Assembly (NCBI GenBank): GCA_016197365.1
Contig: JACPVS010000017.1
Location: 1 to 64,000 of the forward strand
DNA length: 64,000 bases
Direction of reading: 5' to 3'
DNA from: Mycolicibacterium cosmeticum
Lineage (GTDB): Bacteria; Actinomycetota; Actinomycetes; Mycobacteriales; Mycobacteriaceae
A program made the position numbers and the translations under genes. The stretch's first letter is position 1. Each line of letters opens with the position of its first letter. Positions 17,396-25,872 of the stretch are shown one piece after another. A model generated the notes under the pieces. The model worked only from the letters and a program-made list of their open reading frames with translations, did no database searches and was not told the origin of the DNA.

Positions 17396-17644
17396 ATGGC
17401 CACTGATGCGGACATCCTCGCCGAAGTCAACAAGCTCGTCGCAGAAGAGCAGGAGCTGCGCACACAACTGCAGCATCGCGAGATCGACGAATCGACCGAA
17501 CACAAGCGCCTGCGCTCCCTGGAGGTGCAGCTCGACCAGTGCTGGGATCTGCTGCGCCAGCGGCGAGCGCTGCGCGAGTCCGGCGGCAATCCTGACGACG
17601 CCGCGGCGCGCCCCGCCGACGAGGTCGAGGGCTACCTGGGCTGA
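17396..17644 (+). CDS. DUF2630 family protein (Rv0898c-like)
   Basis: 82 residues, entirely helical and charged: DILAEVNKLVAEEQELRTQL, then REIDESTEHKRLRSLEVQLD and CWDLLRQRRALRESGGNPDD. This is the DUF2630 pattern, a small two-helix coiled-coil protein widespread in Actinobacteria and often beside an oxidoreductase gene; its function is unknown. The stop is seven bases before the next start, so both genes form one transcript. Confidence 0.88.
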   Translation: MATDADILAEVNKLVAEEQELRTQLQHREIDESTEHKRLRSLEVQLDQCWDLLRQRRALRESGGNPDDAAARPADEVEGYLG

Positions 17645-17651
17645 CAACGCG

Positions 17652-19208
17652 GTGGCTTACGCGCAGTACGACGTCGTCATCGTCGGGGGCGGACACAACG
17701 GTCTGGTCGCCGCCGGATACCTGGCGCGCGCGGGCCGCCGAGTCCGGCTCCTGGAGCGCCTTGACCATGTCGGCGGCGCCGCGGTATCGGCGCACCCGTT
17801 CGACGGCGTCGACGCCCGGCTGTCCCGGTACTCCTACCTGGTGAGCCTGCTGCCGCGGCGCATCATCGACGATCTGGGCGCCCGGATCCGGCTGGCGCGG
17901 CGCCGACATTCGTCCTACACACCTGACCCCGCCACCGGCGGGTCCACCGGGCTGCTGCTGGGATCGCGCACCACCTTCGATGTCATCGGCGCCCAGGCCG
18001 ACGCCGCCGGGTTCGCCGAGTTCTACCGCCGCACCGGGTTGCTGACCACCGCCCTGTGGCCGACGATGTTGCGGCCCTTGGAGACCCGGTCCGCGGCACG
18101 ACGACGGGTGCTCGCCGGCGGGGACGATGCGGCCAGGGCGTGGCGCGAGATCATCGAGGAGCCGATCGGGCAGGCGATCACCGCGGCGGTGCGCAACGAT
18201 CTGGTGCGCGGGGTGGTCGCCACCGACGCGCTCATCGGGACCTTCGCCTCCACCGACGATCCGTCGTTGATCCAGAACGTCTGCTTCCTCTACCACCTGA
18301 TCGGCGGCGGCACCGGGGACTGGGATGTGCCGATCGGCGGGATGGGCGCGGTCACCGGCGCGCTGAGCGCGGCGGCCAGCGCACACGGCGCCGAGATCAC
18401 CACCGGTGCAGAGGTTTTCGCCATCACGCCGGACGGCCAGGTGCGCTACCGGGCCGACGGCCACGACCAGAATGTGTCCGGCACCCATGTGCTGGCCGGC
18501 GTGACACCCACGGTGCTGGCGGGGCTGCTCGGCGAGCAGCCACCCGAGTCCGCGCCCGGGGCCCAGATCAAGGTCAACTTGATGCTGCACCGACTGCCGC
18601 GGTTGCGCGACACCTCGGTCACCCCCGAGCAGGCGTTCGGCGGCACCTTCCACATCAACGAGACGCTGACCCAATTGGAGACCGCACACTCCGCCGCCGG
18701 ACGCGGCCAGGTGCCCGAACCCCTGCCGTGCGAGATCTATTGCCACTCGCTGACCGACCCGAGCATCCTGTCCCCGCGTCTGCGGGAGTCCGGCGCGCAC
18801 ACCCTGACGGTGTTCGGGCTACACACCCCGCACAGCCTGTCCAGCGGCGCCGACCCGGACCGGGCCCGCGACCGGTTGACATCCGCGGCCTTGGACTCAC
18901 TGAATTCCGTTCTGGCCGAACCCATTCAGGATGTGATCGCCGAAGATGCGGCGGGCCGGCTGTGCATCGAGGCCAAGACCACCGCCGACCTGGACAAGAT
19001 CCTGGGTATGACCGCGGGCAATATCTTCCACGGCGGCCTGGAGTGGCCATTCGCCGATGACGACGATCCGCTGGACACGCCCGCCCGGCGCTGGGGGGTG
19101 GCGACGGCGCATCCCCGAATCCTGTTGTGCGGATCGGGGTCTCGACGAGGCGGAGCGGTGTCCGGCATCGGCGGGCACAACGCGGCCATGGCAGTGCTAG
19201 AGAGTTAG
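17652..19208 (+). CDS. FAD-dependent oxidoreductase, phytoene desaturase/PYROXD2-like (Rv0897c-like)
   Basis: 518 residues from a GTG start. The N-terminal Rossmann fold DVVIVGGGHNGLVAAGYLAR with LLERLDHVGGAA binds FAD; the C-terminal end GSGSRRGGAVSGIGGHNAAM is the second FAD-contact motif of the phytoene desaturase/monoamine oxidase fold. The order DUF2630-oxidoreductase matches Rv0898c-Rv0897c. Carotenoid synthesis is not implied, because no crt genes are nearby and the group includes many retinol-saturase and PYROXD2-like enzymes of unknown substrate. The frame is open further upstream only by reading across the DUF2630 gene. The last 12 bases overlap the convergent MarR gene. Confidence 0.88.
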   Translation: MAYAQYDVVIVGGGHNGLVAAGYLARAGRRVRLLERLDHVGGAAVSAHPFDGVDARLSRYSYLVSLLPRRIIDDLGARIRLARRRHSSYTPDPATGGSTGLLLGSRTTFDVIGAQADAAGFAEFYRRTGLLTTALWPTMLRPLETRSAARRRVLAGGDDAARAWREIIEEPIGQAITAAVRNDLVRGVVATDALIGTFASTDDPSLIQNVCFLYHLIGGGTGDWDVPIGGMGAVTGALSAAASAHGAEITTGAEVFAITPDGQVRYRADGHDQNVSGTHVLAGVTPTVLAGLLGEQPPESAPGAQIKVNLMLHRLPRLRDTSVTPEQAFGGTFHINETLTQLETAHSAAGRGQVPEPLPCEIYCHSLTDPSILSPRLRESGAHTLTVFGLHTPHSLSSGADPDRARDRLTSAALDSLNSVLAEPIQDVIAEDAAGRLCIEAKTTADLDKILGMTAGNIFHGGLEWPFADDDDPLDTPARRWGVATAHPRILLCGSGSRRGGAVSGIGGHNAAMAVLES

Positions 19209-19613
19209 CTTTCGCAAGATCAACTGCAGTGCAACCAGATCGGCGTCATCAAGCATCGCCAACGCCGCAGGCGCCGGATCCTGCACCGCTTCCACGGCTG
19301 CGGCCACTGCATGCCCCTCGTCGGTGAGCGAGACCACCTTGCAGCGCCGGTTCTGCGGGTTGATCTGCCGTAGCACCAGCCCGCGCTCCTCCAGATCATT
19401 GACGGCCACCGTCGCCGCGGGGGCGTCCATGGTGGCGGCCTCAGCCAGTTCCTTGACCGTCATCGGCGTGCGGGCCAGCCTGCGCAGCACCCGGATCCGG
19501 CTGAACGACAGACCGGAGCTGTCGATGACGGCGCGCTTCCAGTCGCCGCGGTTCTCGTGCACGAGCGCGGCCATCCGCTGCCACACCTCGTCGGCGAGCG
19601 CACTATCAGGCAT
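19197..19613 (-). CDS. MarR-family transcriptional regulator
   Basis: 138 residues. A winged helix-turn-helix is clear: LSFSRIRVLRRLARTPMTVK, ELAEAATMDAPAATVAVNDL with the wing RGLVLRQINPQNRRCKVVSL. Its start overlaps the end of the MFS transporter gene by 8 bases, so both are one transcript and the regulator probably represses the exporter and itself until a toxic compound binds (inference from context). Confidence 0.9.
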   Translation of the reverse strand: MPDSALADEVWQRMAALVHENRGDWKRAVIDSSGLSFSRIRVLRRLARTPMTVKELAEAATMDAPAATVAVNDLEERGLVLRQINPQNRRCKVVSLTDEGHAVAAAVEAVQDPAPAALAMLDDADLVALQLILRKLTL

Positions 19614-21048
19614 GGGCCGCCACCTTCCCGTCGATCAGGGGCGCCAACCGCTGCGCGGAAGCCAACGCGCGTTGTGACGTGGACGTGAAGCTCAGCACGA
19701 TGATGACCATGCCGAGCGCGACGCACACGAACCACAGCGGCCGGGCGGCACCCATGAAGTCCACCCCGGCGGACAGCAGCGTCGGCCCGGTCACCGAACC
19801 ACACAGTGCCACACCGATACTCACTCCGATCTGACGGCTGGTACTGGTCACCGCCGAAGCCGCACCGGCCCGGTCCAGGGGCATCCCGCTGACCGCGGCG
19901 TTGGTGATCGGCGCGTTGACCATCGAGAAGCCGATGCCGAACACCGTGAACACCACCAGAAGTGCCCAGATGGGCGTCGTCGCCGTCAGGAAGGTCAGCA
20001 GGAAGGAGGCCAGCGTGATCAGCACACCGGCGGCCACCAGTGACGGCCGCGCGCCGTAGCGCCCCACCAACCGGCCCGACAACGGCGAGAACAGCAGCGC
20101 TCCGATGGCGATGGGCAGGTAGATCAGACCGGTGTGCATCGCCGAGAAGCCGCGCTCGGCCTGCAGGTACAGCGACATCATGAACAGGAACGCGCCCCAG
20201 GTGGAAAACGCGCAGATGGCGATCACCGTCGCCGACGCGAACGGGACGCTGCGGAAGAACCGAAGATCGATGAAGGGATCGTGACGGCGCGACTCGAAGC
20301 GCAGGAACGCGCCGAAGGCCACCAGTGCCAGCACCGCCACCGTGATCACCCGTGGGTTCGTCCAGCCCATCGCGGGCCCCTCGATCAGCGCGAACACCAC
20401 GCCGAACAGGAAGATGACCGCCAACCCCTGGCCGACGGGGTCGACATTGCGCATGGTCGCCGATTTCGTCTCGGGCACGAAGAGCGCCGTCAGGATGATC
20501 GCGGCCGCGCAGATCGGCAGGTTGATCCAGAACACCGCCCGCCAGCTCACGTACTCGATGAGCAATCCACCCACGGTGGGGCCCAACGCCATCGAGATGC
20601 CGACCACCGCACCCCAGAAGCCCAGCGCCCGGGCCCGCTCCACCTTCCCGGTGAAGACCTGCGAGATGATGGACAGCGCAACAGGATTGAGCATCGATCC
20701 GCCCACGGCCTGCAGCAGCCGGGCGGCGATCAGGGTGTCGATACCCGGTGCCAAGCTGCACAACAGCGAGCCGACGGCGAACACCGTGAGCCCGATCTGG
20801 AAGATCCGGCGCCGGCCGAACCGGTCCCCCATGGCTCCGGACAGCATCAGCAGCGAGGCGAGCACCAGGGTGTAGATGTCCACCACCCACTGCAACTGCG
20901 CGGGGCTGGCCCCGAGGTCGGCGCGGATGGACGGGATCGCGACGTTGACGATGGTCGCGTCCATCGAGACGATCAGCAGGCTCAGGCAACACGACACCAG
21001 GACGACGGCTTTGCGCCGCGGGGTCAGCGTGCTGATGGTTTCATTCAC
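19606..21048 (-). CDS. MFS multidrug exporter, DHA2 family (EmrB/QacA type)
   Basis: 480 residues with about 14 membrane helices. Motif C region and family signatures are visible: LLIVSMDATIVNVAIPSI in helix 1 with the DHA2 Asp, LMLSGAMGDRFGRRRIF (motif A) and LGFWGAVVGISMALGPTVGG (motif C). It would expel drugs or dyes by proton exchange. It forms a transcript with the following MarR gene. The upstream gap contains the gltA2 terminator. Confidence 0.92.
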   Translation of the reverse strand: MNETISTLTPRRKAVVLVSCCLSLLIVSMDATIVNVAIPSIRADLGASPAQLQWVVDIYTLVLASLLMLSGAMGDRFGRRRIFQIGLTVFAVGSLLCSLAPGIDTLIAARLLQAVGGSMLNPVALSIISQVFTGKVERARALGFWGAVVGISMALGPTVGGLLIEYVSWRAVFWINLPICAAAIILTALFVPETKSATMRNVDPVGQGLAVIFLFGVVFALIEGPAMGWTNPRVITVAVLALVAFGAFLRFESRRHDPFIDLRFFRSVPFASATVIAICAFSTWGAFLFMMSLYLQAERGFSAMHTGLIYLPIAIGALLFSPLSGRLVGRYGARPSLVAAGVLITLASFLLTFLTATTPIWALLVVFTVFGIGFSMVNAPITNAAVSGMPLDRAGAASAVTSTSRQIGVSIGVALCGSVTGPTLLSAGVDFMGAARPLWFVCVALGMVIIVLSFTSTSQRALASAQRLAPLIDGKVAAHA

Positions 21049-21108
21049 ACAACCATTGTGAAACTACAACCTTTACCTATGCAAACGCTGTCAGCGAGAA
21101 CACACAAA

Positions 21109-21142
21109 GATGCCCCCGAGAGCCGAGACTCTCGAGGGCATC
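21109..21142 (-). terminator. Terminator of gltA2
   Basis: Arms GATGCCCCCGAGAG and CTCTCGAGGGCATC pair over 14 positions with one mismatch around the loop CCGAGA. It starts 12 bases after the gltA2 stop and separates that gene from the MFS/MarR transcript. Confidence 0.8.
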
Positions 21143-21153
21143 GGTGCAAGACG

Positions 21154-22458
21154 TCAGCTGCGGTTGTCGATCGCCGCGTAGTCACGCTCGGTGTAGCCGG
21201 TGTAGATCTGGCGCGGGCGGCCGATCTTGCCGGGCTCGGAATGCATCTCACGCCAGTGCGCGATCCAGCCGGGGAGGCGGCCGAGCGCGAACAGCACGGT
21301 GAACATGCGCGTCGGGAAGCCCATGGCCCGGTAGATCACGCCGGTGTAGTAGTCGACGTTCGGGTACAGCTTGCGCTCGATGAAGAAGTCGTCGGTCAGC
21401 GCGATCTCTTCGAGCTCCTTGGCGATGTCGAGCAACTCGTCGTTGACGCCGAGCTTGGCCAGGATCTTGTCGGCCTGCTCCTTGACGATGCGCGCCCGCG
21501 GGTCGTAGTTCTTGTAGACCCGGTGCCCGAAGCCCATGAGCTTCACGCCTTCTTCGCGGTTCTTGACCTTCTTGACGAAGGTCTGCACGTCGTCGTCGCC
21601 GTCCTTGATCTTCTGCAGCATCTCCAGCACGGCCTGGTTGGCGCCGCCGTGCAGCGGGCCCCACAGCGCGTTGATGCCACCGGAGATCGAGGTGAACAGG
21701 TTGGCCTGCGAGGAACCGACCAGCCGCACCGTCGACGTCGAGCAGTTCTGCTCGTGATCGGCGTGCAGGATGAACAGCATGTCCAGGGCCCGGACGATCT
21801 CGGGATCCAGCTCATAGGGTTCGGCCGGGAAGCCGAACGTCATCCGCAGGAAGTTCTCGACCAGGGTCAGCGAGTTGTCCGGGTACAGGAACGGCTGGCC
21901 GACCGACTTCTTGTAGGCGTAGGCCGCGATCGTCGGCAGCTTGGCCAGCAACCGGATGGTCGACAGCTCGACCTGCTCCTTGTCGAGCGGATCCAGCGAA
22001 TCCTGGTAGTAGGCACTCAAGGCGTTGGCCGCCGAGGACAGCACCGGCATGGGGTGCGCGTTGCGCGGAAAGCCGTCGAAGAAGCGCTTCAGATCCTCGT
22101 GCAGCATGGTGTGCCGCTGGATCTGGGTGGTGAACGCTTCGAGCTGCTCGGTGGTGGGCAGCTCGCCGTAGATCAGCAGGTAGCTGACCTCGATGAAGGT
22201 CGACTTCTCGGCCAGCTGCTCGATCGGGTAACCGCGGTAGCGCAGGATGCCGGCGTCACCGTCGATGTAGCAGATCGAGCTCTTGGTGGACGACGTGTTG
22301 ACGAACCCGCCGTCGAACGTCGTGTAACCGGTCTTGGCCAGCAGCGACCCCAGCGCGATACCGTCGGAACCCTCGGTCGCGCGGACGATATCCAGGTCCA
22401 ACGAGCCACCCGGATACGACAGGGTCGCTACTTGGTCAGGGCTGGAGTTTTCGGCCAC
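21154..22458 (-). CDS. gltA2: Citrate synthase I GltA2 (hexameric type)
   Basis: 434 residues, matching the type II bacterial citrate synthases that begin with a small N-terminal beta domain (YPGGSLDLDIVRATEG). Catalytic regions are present: HADHEQNCSTSTVR, WGPLHGGANQAV, MGFGHRVYKNYDPRA and the Asp in the VDYYTGV region. It condenses oxaloacetate with acetyl-CoA, the entry step of the citric acid cycle. GTG start with GAAGGGG at good spacing. It is the last gene of a minus-strand run after two TetR regulators, and a candidate TetR operator lies 34-49 bases upstream of the start, so its expression may be controlled by these regulators. Confidence 0.96.
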   Translation of the reverse strand: MAENSSPDQVATLSYPGGSLDLDIVRATEGSDGIALGSLLAKTGYTTFDGGFVNTSSTKSSICYIDGDAGILRYRGYPIEQLAEKSTFIEVSYLLIYGELPTTEQLEAFTTQIQRHTMLHEDLKRFFDGFPRNAHPMPVLSSAANALSAYYQDSLDPLDKEQVELSTIRLLAKLPTIAAYAYKKSVGQPFLYPDNSLTLVENFLRMTFGFPAEPYELDPEIVRALDMLFILHADHEQNCSTSTVRLVGSSQANLFTSISGGINALWGPLHGGANQAVLEMLQKIKDGDDDVQTFVKKVKNREEGVKLMGFGHRVYKNYDPRARIVKEQADKILAKLGVNDELLDIAKELEEIALTDDFFIERKLYPNVDYYTGVIYRAMGFPTRMFTVLFALGRLPGWIAHWREMHSEPGKIGRPRQIYTGYTERDYAAIDNRS

Positions 22459-22491
22459 TGGAACCCCTTCTGTGGTCGTGGGCTGAGCGTC

Positions 22492-22507
22492 ACTACTGGA
22501 CGGTAGT
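22492..22507. promoter_or_regulatory. Candidate TetR operator ahead of gltA2
   Basis: ACTAC-TGGACG-GTAGT, perfect 5-bp arms. The core TACTGGAYGGTA recurs at the start of the upstream TetR gene (23831-23842). Location in the 51-base gap before gltA2 suggests regulation of gltA2 by one of the two TetR proteins. Confidence 0.55.
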
Positions 22508-22509
22508 CG

Positions 22510-23184
22510 CTAACGTTGCGGCCCGCTTGCGTGGGGTACCACGTGACGGACCGGCTCCGGTGCCGATTCCCAGGATCCGCGGAAGGTGTCAAAGGCCGCC
22601 GACAAGCGTTCGCACAGCACCCCCGACTCGATCGGCGGTTGCCCCGGCATCCCGAGCCCCGCGAACGACGACGAGAACAGCAAGGTCCAGACATCGGCGA
22701 CCAGTGCCACCATCGGGTCGGACAGCCGGACTCCGAGCCGCTCGGCGATCGCCTCCACCGACGTGCCGGTGTGGCGCTGCTTGAAGGCGAACGGCGACGT
22801 GGTCATGGAGGTGGCGCCGTTCACGATCGAGATGAGCACCGCCATCCGGGTGAAGGCCGGCGACTCGTGGCCGCTGCGACGGGCGAAGATCTCCAGGTGC
22901 GCGCGCAGCAGCGCCTCATAGGCGGTGATGCCGGCGGGTTGACGCCGCAGTGCTTCGGTGACGTAGTCGTCCATGTCATCGGCCAGGGCGGCGACCACGT
23001 CGGCCTTGGTCGGGAAGTAGCGGCTGAAGGTGCGCGGGGAGACATCGGCGGCCGCCGCGATCTGCTCGACGGTCGTGTTGTCGAACCCCTGGCGCTGGCA
23101 CAGCTCGGCCGCCACCGCCACCAGCGTCGCGCGCGTCTTGAGTTTCTTGCGTTCCCGCAGGCCCGCTCCGACGTACTCAGACAT
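22510..23184 (-). CDS. TetR-family transcriptional regulator (first of a tandem pair by position)
   Basis: 224 residues. DNA-binding domain: LRERKKLKTRATLVAVAAEL, DNTTVEQIAAAADVSPRTFS, RYFPTKADVV. The remaining two thirds are the ligand and dimer domain. It is clearly paralogous to the adjacent TetR gene (same LRERKK..TRATL, TTV.QIAA.A.VS.RTFSRYF.TK), so the pair arose by tandem duplication. Its start overlaps the stop of the paralogue by 8 bases. gltA2 follows downstream behind a candidate operator. Confidence 0.9.
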   Translation of the reverse strand: MSEYVGAGLRERKKLKTRATLVAVAAELCQRQGFDNTTVEQIAAAADVSPRTFSRYFPTKADVVAALADDMDDYVTEALRRQPAGITAYEALLRAHLEIFARRSGHESPAFTRMAVLISIVNGATSMTTSPFAFKQRHTGTSVEAIAERLGVRLSDPMVALVADVWTLLFSSSFAGLGMPGQPPIESGVLCERLSAAFDTFRGSWESAPEPVRHVVPHASGPQR

Positions 23185-23830
23185 TCGCCGCCACGTCGAG
23201 GTCCGCGACGAACTCCGCCGTATCGATGCAGGCCTGATTCAGCCGTTCGACCATGAGCAGCGGCCCAAGCCGGCCGCGCTCAGTATCGCGGACCAGGTCA
23301 CCGCACGCGGCGACGATGATCGTCGAGAACACCGACACCCCGAGCAGCAGCCGGCGGTCATCGACGGGCACCCCCATCCGGTCGGCGAGCAACGCGATCA
23401 CCTTCGGATGCTTGAACTCGAAGGCACCCTGCTGCAACACGTCCGACCCGTTGATGATCCGCAGCATCAGCACGATGCGGTCCTTGGTGAGCCGGCCGAC
23501 GGTCTCCCCGTCCACCCGGGTCAGCACCTCTACATGCGCTGCGCGCAGGGCTTCCACCGGTCCCAGGTGCCGCGGCAGCTGCGCGATCTCCACGGCGACC
23601 TCGTCGGCGAGGTCTTCGATCAGCGTGAGGAAGACGGCTTCCTTCGTCGCGAAGTAGCGGCTGAACGTCCGCGCCGACACCTCGGCCTGCGCCGCAATCT
23701 GGTCGACAGTGGTGTGCTCGTAACCCTGCCGCAAACACAAGTCCAGCGCAGCGTCGATCAACGTCGCGCGGGTTCGCTGTTTCTTGCGCTCACGCAGGCC
23801 GAGATCGGTGACCGCCCTGTCATCAGCCAT
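23177..23830 (-). CDS. TetR-family transcriptional regulator (second of a tandem pair by position)
   Basis: 217 residues. Helix-turn-helix domain LRERKKQRTRATLIDAALDL, EHTTVDQIAAQAEVSARTFS, RYFATKEAVF. ATG 23830 gives an N-terminus of the same length as the paralogue, and a TACTGGATGGTA inverted repeat directly abuts this ATG. ATG 23854 is the alternative: it shares a base with the MFS stop (TGATG) and has AGGA at good spacing. The gene is between an MFS transporter and its own paralogue. Ligand unknown. Confidence 0.88.
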   Translation of the reverse strand: MADDRAVTDLGLRERKKQRTRATLIDAALDLCLRQGYEHTTVDQIAAQAEVSARTFSRYFATKEAVFLTLIEDLADEVAVEIAQLPRHLGPVEALRAAHVEVLTRVDGETVGRLTKDRIVLMLRIINGSDVLQQGAFEFKHPKVIALLADRMGVPVDDRRLLLGVSVFSTIIVAACGDLVRDTERGRLGPLLMVERLNQACIDTAEFVADLDVAANV

Positions 23831-23843
23831 TACTGGATGGTAA
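23830..23843. promoter_or_regulatory. Candidate TetR operator at the start of the TetR pair
   Basis: TTAC-TGGATG-GTAA; the core matches the site ahead of gltA2 at 11 of 12 positions. If translation starts at ATG 23830 it lies exactly upstream and would allow autorepression. Confidence 0.45.
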
Positions 23844-23853
23844 CTCCCGGTCA

Positions 23854-25131
23854 TCACTCATCCTGGCTATACGCCCGCACCCGATATCGCACGAATGCCG
23901 GACCGGCCAGGGCGGCCACCACCACACCGATCACCACCAGCAGGCCGCCGCCGGCCGCAGCCACCGTCGTTCCCATTGCCGCCGCGGCCCCGCCGTGGGC
24001 CACATCGGCGATCCGTGGACCGCCCGCCACGACGACGGTGAACACACCCTGCAAACGACCGCGCAGTTCGTCGGAGGCCGCCTCCTGCAGGATGGTCGAC
24101 CGGAACGCCGCCGACACCATGTCGGCCGCACCGCCCAGCGCCAGGAACGCCAGCGCAATCCACAGCATCACGCCGGCAGTGCCGCGCGCGGCGCCCGCGG
24201 CCAGCCCGAACCCGAGCATCGCGACTCCCCAGACGACGATGCACACCACCACTGTCAGGCCCTGTCTTCGGATTCTGGGCAGCCACCCGGAGAACACCCC
24301 GCCGGCCACCGCGCCGACCGACATGGCCGCGGCCAGCAGCGCCATCGTGGTGCCGCCCTCGACCGGCCCGCCGAAGCTCTCGTGGGCCATCTGCGGGAAC
24401 AACGCCCGGGGCATCCCGAAGATCATCGCGATCAGGTCGACGACGAACGACATCAGCACCACCTGGTTGCCTGCCAGGTAGCGGAAGCCCTCGAGCACGG
24501 CGCGGAAACCGAACTTGCCCGTGCCATCGCCGGTGCCACTCGGTGGCATCTTCGCGAGCCGCACCGTCGCCCAGATCGGCAGGATGCAGGTGACGGCGTC
24601 GATCAGGTACAGCGTCGACAGGTCGACGAAATGCAGCAGCACCCCGGCCAGCAACGGGCCGACGATGGCACCGAACTGCATCACCGTCATGTTCAGCGAG
24701 TTGGCCGCGGGCAGCTGCTCGGCGGGCAGCATCCGCGGGATCGCGGCCGCGCGGGTGGGCGAGTTGACGGCGTAGAACACCTGCTGCAGCGACAGCAGGC
24801 ACAGCACCACCCATACGTTGTTCATGGCCAGCGCGGCCTGCAGCCACAACAGGACCGACGAGGCGGCCAGCCCGATGGCGGTGATGATCAGCAGCAGCCT
24901 GCGGTCCATCGCGTCGGCCCACGCGCCGCCCCACAAACCGAAGACGATCAGGGGCACCAGTGCGAACACACCCGACAACCCGACGTAGGCGGAGCTCTGG
25001 GTGAGTGCGTACAGCTGGACGGGGACCGCGAAGATGGTCAGATTTCCGCCGATGACGGTGACGATGCCGGCCAGCCACAACCGCCGGAAGTCCGGGGTTT
25101 TCAGCGGTGTGGTGTCGGCGAACAGCTTCAG
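23854..25131 (-). CDS. MFS transporter (EntS-like, MFS_3), possible CTG start
   Basis: About 12 helices. Visible: GLWGGAWADAMDRRLLL (motif A), PTRAAAIPRMLPAEQLPAAN (MFS_3 signature) and a second motif A-like loop near the middle. Members export siderophores, drugs or other small molecules. The first ATG/GTG/TTG in frame is TTG 25080, but that cuts into the conserved FRRLWLAG start. In-frame codons upstream read KLFADTTPLKTPDFRRLW and reach a CTG at 25131 that overlaps the pdxH stop as CTGA. I therefore use this CTG (425 residues); TTG 25080 gives 408. It is co-transcribed with pdxH and the TetR pair. Confidence 0.82.
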   Translation of the reverse strand: MKLFADTTPLKTPDFRRLWLAGIVTVIGGNLTIFAVPVQLYALTQSSAYVGLSGVFALVPLIVFGLWGGAWADAMDRRLLLIITAIGLAASSVLLWLQAALAMNNVWVVLCLLSLQQVFYAVNSPTRAAAIPRMLPAEQLPAANSLNMTVMQFGAIVGPLLAGVLLHFVDLSTLYLIDAVTCILPIWATVRLAKMPPSGTGDGTGKFGFRAVLEGFRYLAGNQVVLMSFVVDLIAMIFGMPRALFPQMAHESFGGPVEGGTTMALLAAAMSVGAVAGGVFSGWLPRIRRQGLTVVVCIVVWGVAMLGFGLAAGAARGTAGVMLWIALAFLALGGAADMVSAAFRSTILQEAASDELRGRLQGVFTVVVAGGPRIADVAHGGAAAAMGTTVAAAGGGLLVVIGVVVAALAGPAFVRYRVRAYSQDE

Positions 25132-25802
25132 GGCTGGAGCCGCTCGACACGGCCCGCTGTCACCCGAATCCTGTTGTGTACCCGGTTCTCCCGGCCCTGC
25201 CAGAACTCGACGACCTCAGGCGCAATCAGGTACCCGCCCCAGTGCGGGGGCACCGGGACGGTCTCCTGATCGGCGAACCGGGCGGTCACCTCGTCGAGCT
25301 GATCGAGCAGCGCGCGGCGCGACTCGATCGGCTGCGACTGGTGCGACGCCCACGCTCCCAGCTGGGATCCACGCGGACGCTTGCTCCAGTAGTCGGCCGT
25401 AGCCTCGGCGGACACCTTGGTCACCGACCCTCGGACATGGACCTGGCGTCCCAACCCGTACCAGGGGAAGGTCACCGAGGCGTACGGCGTCTCGGCGAGC
25501 TGCTCGCCCTTGGCGGAGTCGTAATTGGTGTAGAAGCTGATCCCGGTTTCGTCCACGCTCTTGCACAACACCGTCCGCGTCACCGGCCTTCCCCGCTGAT
25601 CGACGGTGGCCACCACCACGGCGTTGGCTTCGGACAATCCGGCCGCCCAGGCCTCGGAGATCCAGGTACGCAACAGCGTCAGCCACCCCGTGGAGGCGTC
25701 CGCGCCGAGCCAGTCGGCATCCAGGTCGGCGCTGCCGTCCTTCTCCACGGAGCCGTATTCGACGCGCATCGCGGCCAGGTCCTGATCATCTGGTCTGCTC
25801 AC
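25128..25802 (-). CDS. pdxH: Pyridoxamine 5'-phosphate oxidase
   Basis: 224 residues, standard PdxH length. Signatures: NAVVVATVDQRGRPVTRTVL, SFYTNYDSAKGEQL, ASVTFPWYGLGRQVHVRG, YWSKRPRGSQLGAWAS and the C-terminal EFWQGRENRVHNRIRV, which holds the substrate- and FMN-binding Arg/His residues. It makes pyridoxal phosphate from the pyridoxine or pyridoxamine form with FMN and oxygen. First gene of the pdxH-MFS-TetR-TetR-gltA2 run, divergent from citA 70 bases away. Confidence 0.95.
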   Translation of the reverse strand: MSRPDDQDLAAMRVEYGSVEKDGSADLDADWLGADASTGWLTLLRTWISEAWAAGLSEANAVVVATVDQRGRPVTRTVLCKSVDETGISFYTNYDSAKGEQLAETPYASVTFPWYGLGRQVHVRGSVTKVSAEATADYWSKRPRGSQLGAWASHQSQPIESRRALLDQLDEVTARFADQETVPVPPHWGGYLIAPEVVEFWQGRENRVHNRIRVTAGRVERLQP

Positions 25803-25844
25803 GCGGCAACGCTACGCCTGCGGGCTGACACCGGCACGCGGTCG

Positions 25845-25856
25845 CCGTCCGGACGG
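25845..25856. promoter_or_regulatory. Palindrome in the pdxH/citA divergent promoter region
   Basis: CCGTCCGGACGG, a perfect 12-bp palindrome 16 bases upstream of the citA start. It could be an operator shared by both genes; nothing identifies the protein. Confidence 0.3.
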
Positions 25857-25872
25857 GTGTAACAATTCGCGT

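Noticed and set aside
17652..19208. Carotenoid phytoene desaturase
   Set aside because: No crt genes nearby; closest by synteny to Rv0897c of unknown function.
20134..22506. 790-codon open frame on the plus strand
   Set aside because: Antisense to the MFS exporter and gltA2; low-complexity shadow.
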